A DNA stretch of 15,483 nt from CAZXSK01 sp964642855 (lineage in GTDB: Bacteria; Planctomycetota; Phycisphaerae; SM23-33). A program made the translations under genes and the position numbers. This document shows, one piece after another, positions 15,301-15,483 of this stretch (position 1 is its first letter; every line of letters begins with the position of its first letter). Below the pieces are notes generated by a model, which had not been told where the DNA came from, did no database searches, and worked only from the letters and a program-made list of their open reading frames with translations. The stretch spans positions 1 to 15,483 of the forward strand of contig CAZXSK010000080.1 of assembly GCA_964642855.1 (NCBI GenBank), read 5' to 3'.

Positions 15301-15465
15301 GTCTTTCCGGACGTCGCCCGGCCGATGCGATCGCGATTGGACGGGTACGGGCCTTACGTGATCGCCGGCGTGGTGGAACGCCAGCACGGATGCGTGACCG
15401 TAACGGCCGATCGAATCACGCTGTGGGATGCCCCCGAGGTGGTAGCGATTGCGGATTCGGCATAG
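12397..15465 (+). CDS. Error-prone DnaE-type DNA polymerase III alpha subunit (DnaE2-like)
   Basis: A 1022-aa C-family polymerase, shorter than a replicative DnaE (about 1160) and close to DnaE2 (about 1050-1100). Residues 1 to about 205 are a PHP domain without its metal ligands (HVRS for HVHS, ADVNN for TDH). The catalytic core has GRGSGGSSIVAYVLGIT (337-353), the PDLDVDF motif (376-382) and VKLDLLGNRNLS (509-520) with the third acid D512. SFCRAHAGSYAILAYAGAYL (704-723) follows. A helix-hairpin-helix lies at about 788-842 and an OB-fold at about 930-1010. No clear Q-x-x-LF clamp peptide is seen; GGPTLF (867-872) sits near the expected place. It is encoded 2 bp after the Y-family gene and probably extends or inserts across lesions with it. 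The long frame upstream of 12397 is a shadow of the previous gene. DnaE2 rather than DnaE1 is inferred from context and size. Confidence 0.92.
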   Translation: MIRRIDNPVTPLHVRSGYSMLRGTMHLPRLIERAAALGHRRIALADVNNLCGATLFWKQAVAAGLEPLLGAQLREDGASLLAMIDSPEGYANLCQILTRIALRDETPEAERTPGPSSLQADLAERQEGLQLVATDVPFARAMLTAGVKADRLWLGVDPAVQSDARVRSQLEAAGQLGIAPVATGAAMIADPSDFDAARLLAAIREGVTIDRLDPSAAPSPRAYLRSPGKLADSLAGYPAAAAGNVRLVERCAAFQLLPRRPVFPRFPVSDGSSERDMLRRLCREGMGRRYGDPAPRAAEIRLDRELRLIERMGFCGYFLVVWDIVQYARRRGAPVAGRGSGGSSIVAYVLGITNVCPVTYDIPFERFLHEHRDDFPDLDVDFCWRIRDDVIDYAFDRWGEDHTAMVSMHTSFQPRSAFRETAKAMGLSDAEISEIGRGSRDPATQVEGMEGIVALSRKILHLPHVLSVHPGGIVISPDALTRHAPLQRAAKGVLITQYDKRGVEDIRLVKLDLLGNRNLSTVRYAVDLIGRRSGSAPDIENLPPDDPPTVDRLRRGDTLGCNQLESPAMRHLLQMMQPGGTRDVMQALALIRPGAASIGMKDVFIRRRRGLETPPPAPPQVAGVLKRTHGVMLYEDDVMLLAASMLDAPLGEADRFRKAVQKCHDDAERLELSREFLRRCIEAGIDVDYARDIWVQMAKFNAYSFCRAHAGSYAILAYAGAYLRTHYPLEFWTAALNNNQSMYHPRVYVEQARRDGVSFALPDVNRSGAEFGIEQLTDPSGGEVEGIRMGLGLVEGLGPVGVEKIIDARRRGAYAGLSDLLKRTGLGENEARALVLCGGLDFTGRSRPTLMMELNLFYRMSPGRVPGGPTLFATSPVIPNAPGDYSPQRKFFQQRKVLGVSAEAHILSWFRPVLDRRLDADSRELSGRIGRRVRLAGMLEARRAAPTRGGEDMLFLTFDDEWGLFEVTVFPDVARPMRSRLDGYGPYVIAGVVERQHGCVTVTADRITLWDAPEVVAIADSA

Positions 15466-15483
15466 GCTCTGTTTGAAAGCGCT

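Noticed and set aside
13675..15387. 570-codon open frame on the minus strand
   Set aside because: It is antisense to the DnaE-type polymerase and lacks any recognisable domain.

Overview
The window is GC-rich (about two thirds G+C by eye) and densely coded on both strands. Its gene content suggests a planctomycete-like bacterium, probably from the Phycisphaerae or a neighbouring class. The pointers are a Y-family polymerase next to a DnaE-type polymerase with a small DUF6504-like protein, many carbohydrate-related genes (heparinase II/III-like, GH130, Gfo/Idh/MocA, aldo/keto reductase), and few strong Shine-Dalgarno sites. This taxonomic guess is an inference. No rRNA, tRNA, CRISPR array, insertion sequence or phage gene was seen.

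Layout. Positions 1-1421 (minus) hold the N-terminal 473 codons of a secreted protein I do not recognise; it runs off the left edge. Positions 1531-3381 (minus) encode the translational GTPase TypA/BipA, preceded by a roughly 220-nt structured leader with a good sigma70-type promoter. Positions 3675-5513 (minus) encode a heparinase II/III-family lyase without a signal peptide. It diverges from an aldo/keto reductase (5647-6570, plus) whose promoter places the transcript start at or next to the ATG. A stem-loop separates that gene from a convergent minus-strand series. In transcription order the series is two tandem membrane proteins (10507-9992 and 9995-9432), a CDP-alcohol phosphatidyltransferase resembling PgsA (9342-8737), a GH130 glycoside phosphorylase/hydrolase (8659-7619) and a Gfo/Idh/MocA oxidoreductase (7540-6602).

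The right third (10893-15465, plus) is a compact three-gene cassette: an 82-aa DUF6504-like protein, a Y-family (DinB-like) polymerase with its catalytic acids intact, and a 1022-aa DnaE-type polymerase with a degenerate PHP domain. It looks like a variant of the ImuA-ImuB-DnaE2 mutagenic repair cassette in which ImuA is absent and the usually inactive ImuB position is filled by an apparently active polymerase. It is divergent from the tandem membrane genes. The 385-bp gap between them holds back-to-back sigma70-like promoters flanking a small inverted repeat.

How the genes may work together. GH130, Gfo/Idh, the aldo/keto reductase and the heparinase-like lyase fit intracellular breakdown and redox conversion of oligosaccharides. 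The polymerase cassette would perform error-prone synthesis past DNA damage. TypA and the PgsA-like enzyme are housekeeping functions. The most notable items are the non-canonical polymerase cassette, the tandem membrane genes that share a 94-bp identical 3' end, and the long hairpin-containing typA leader.
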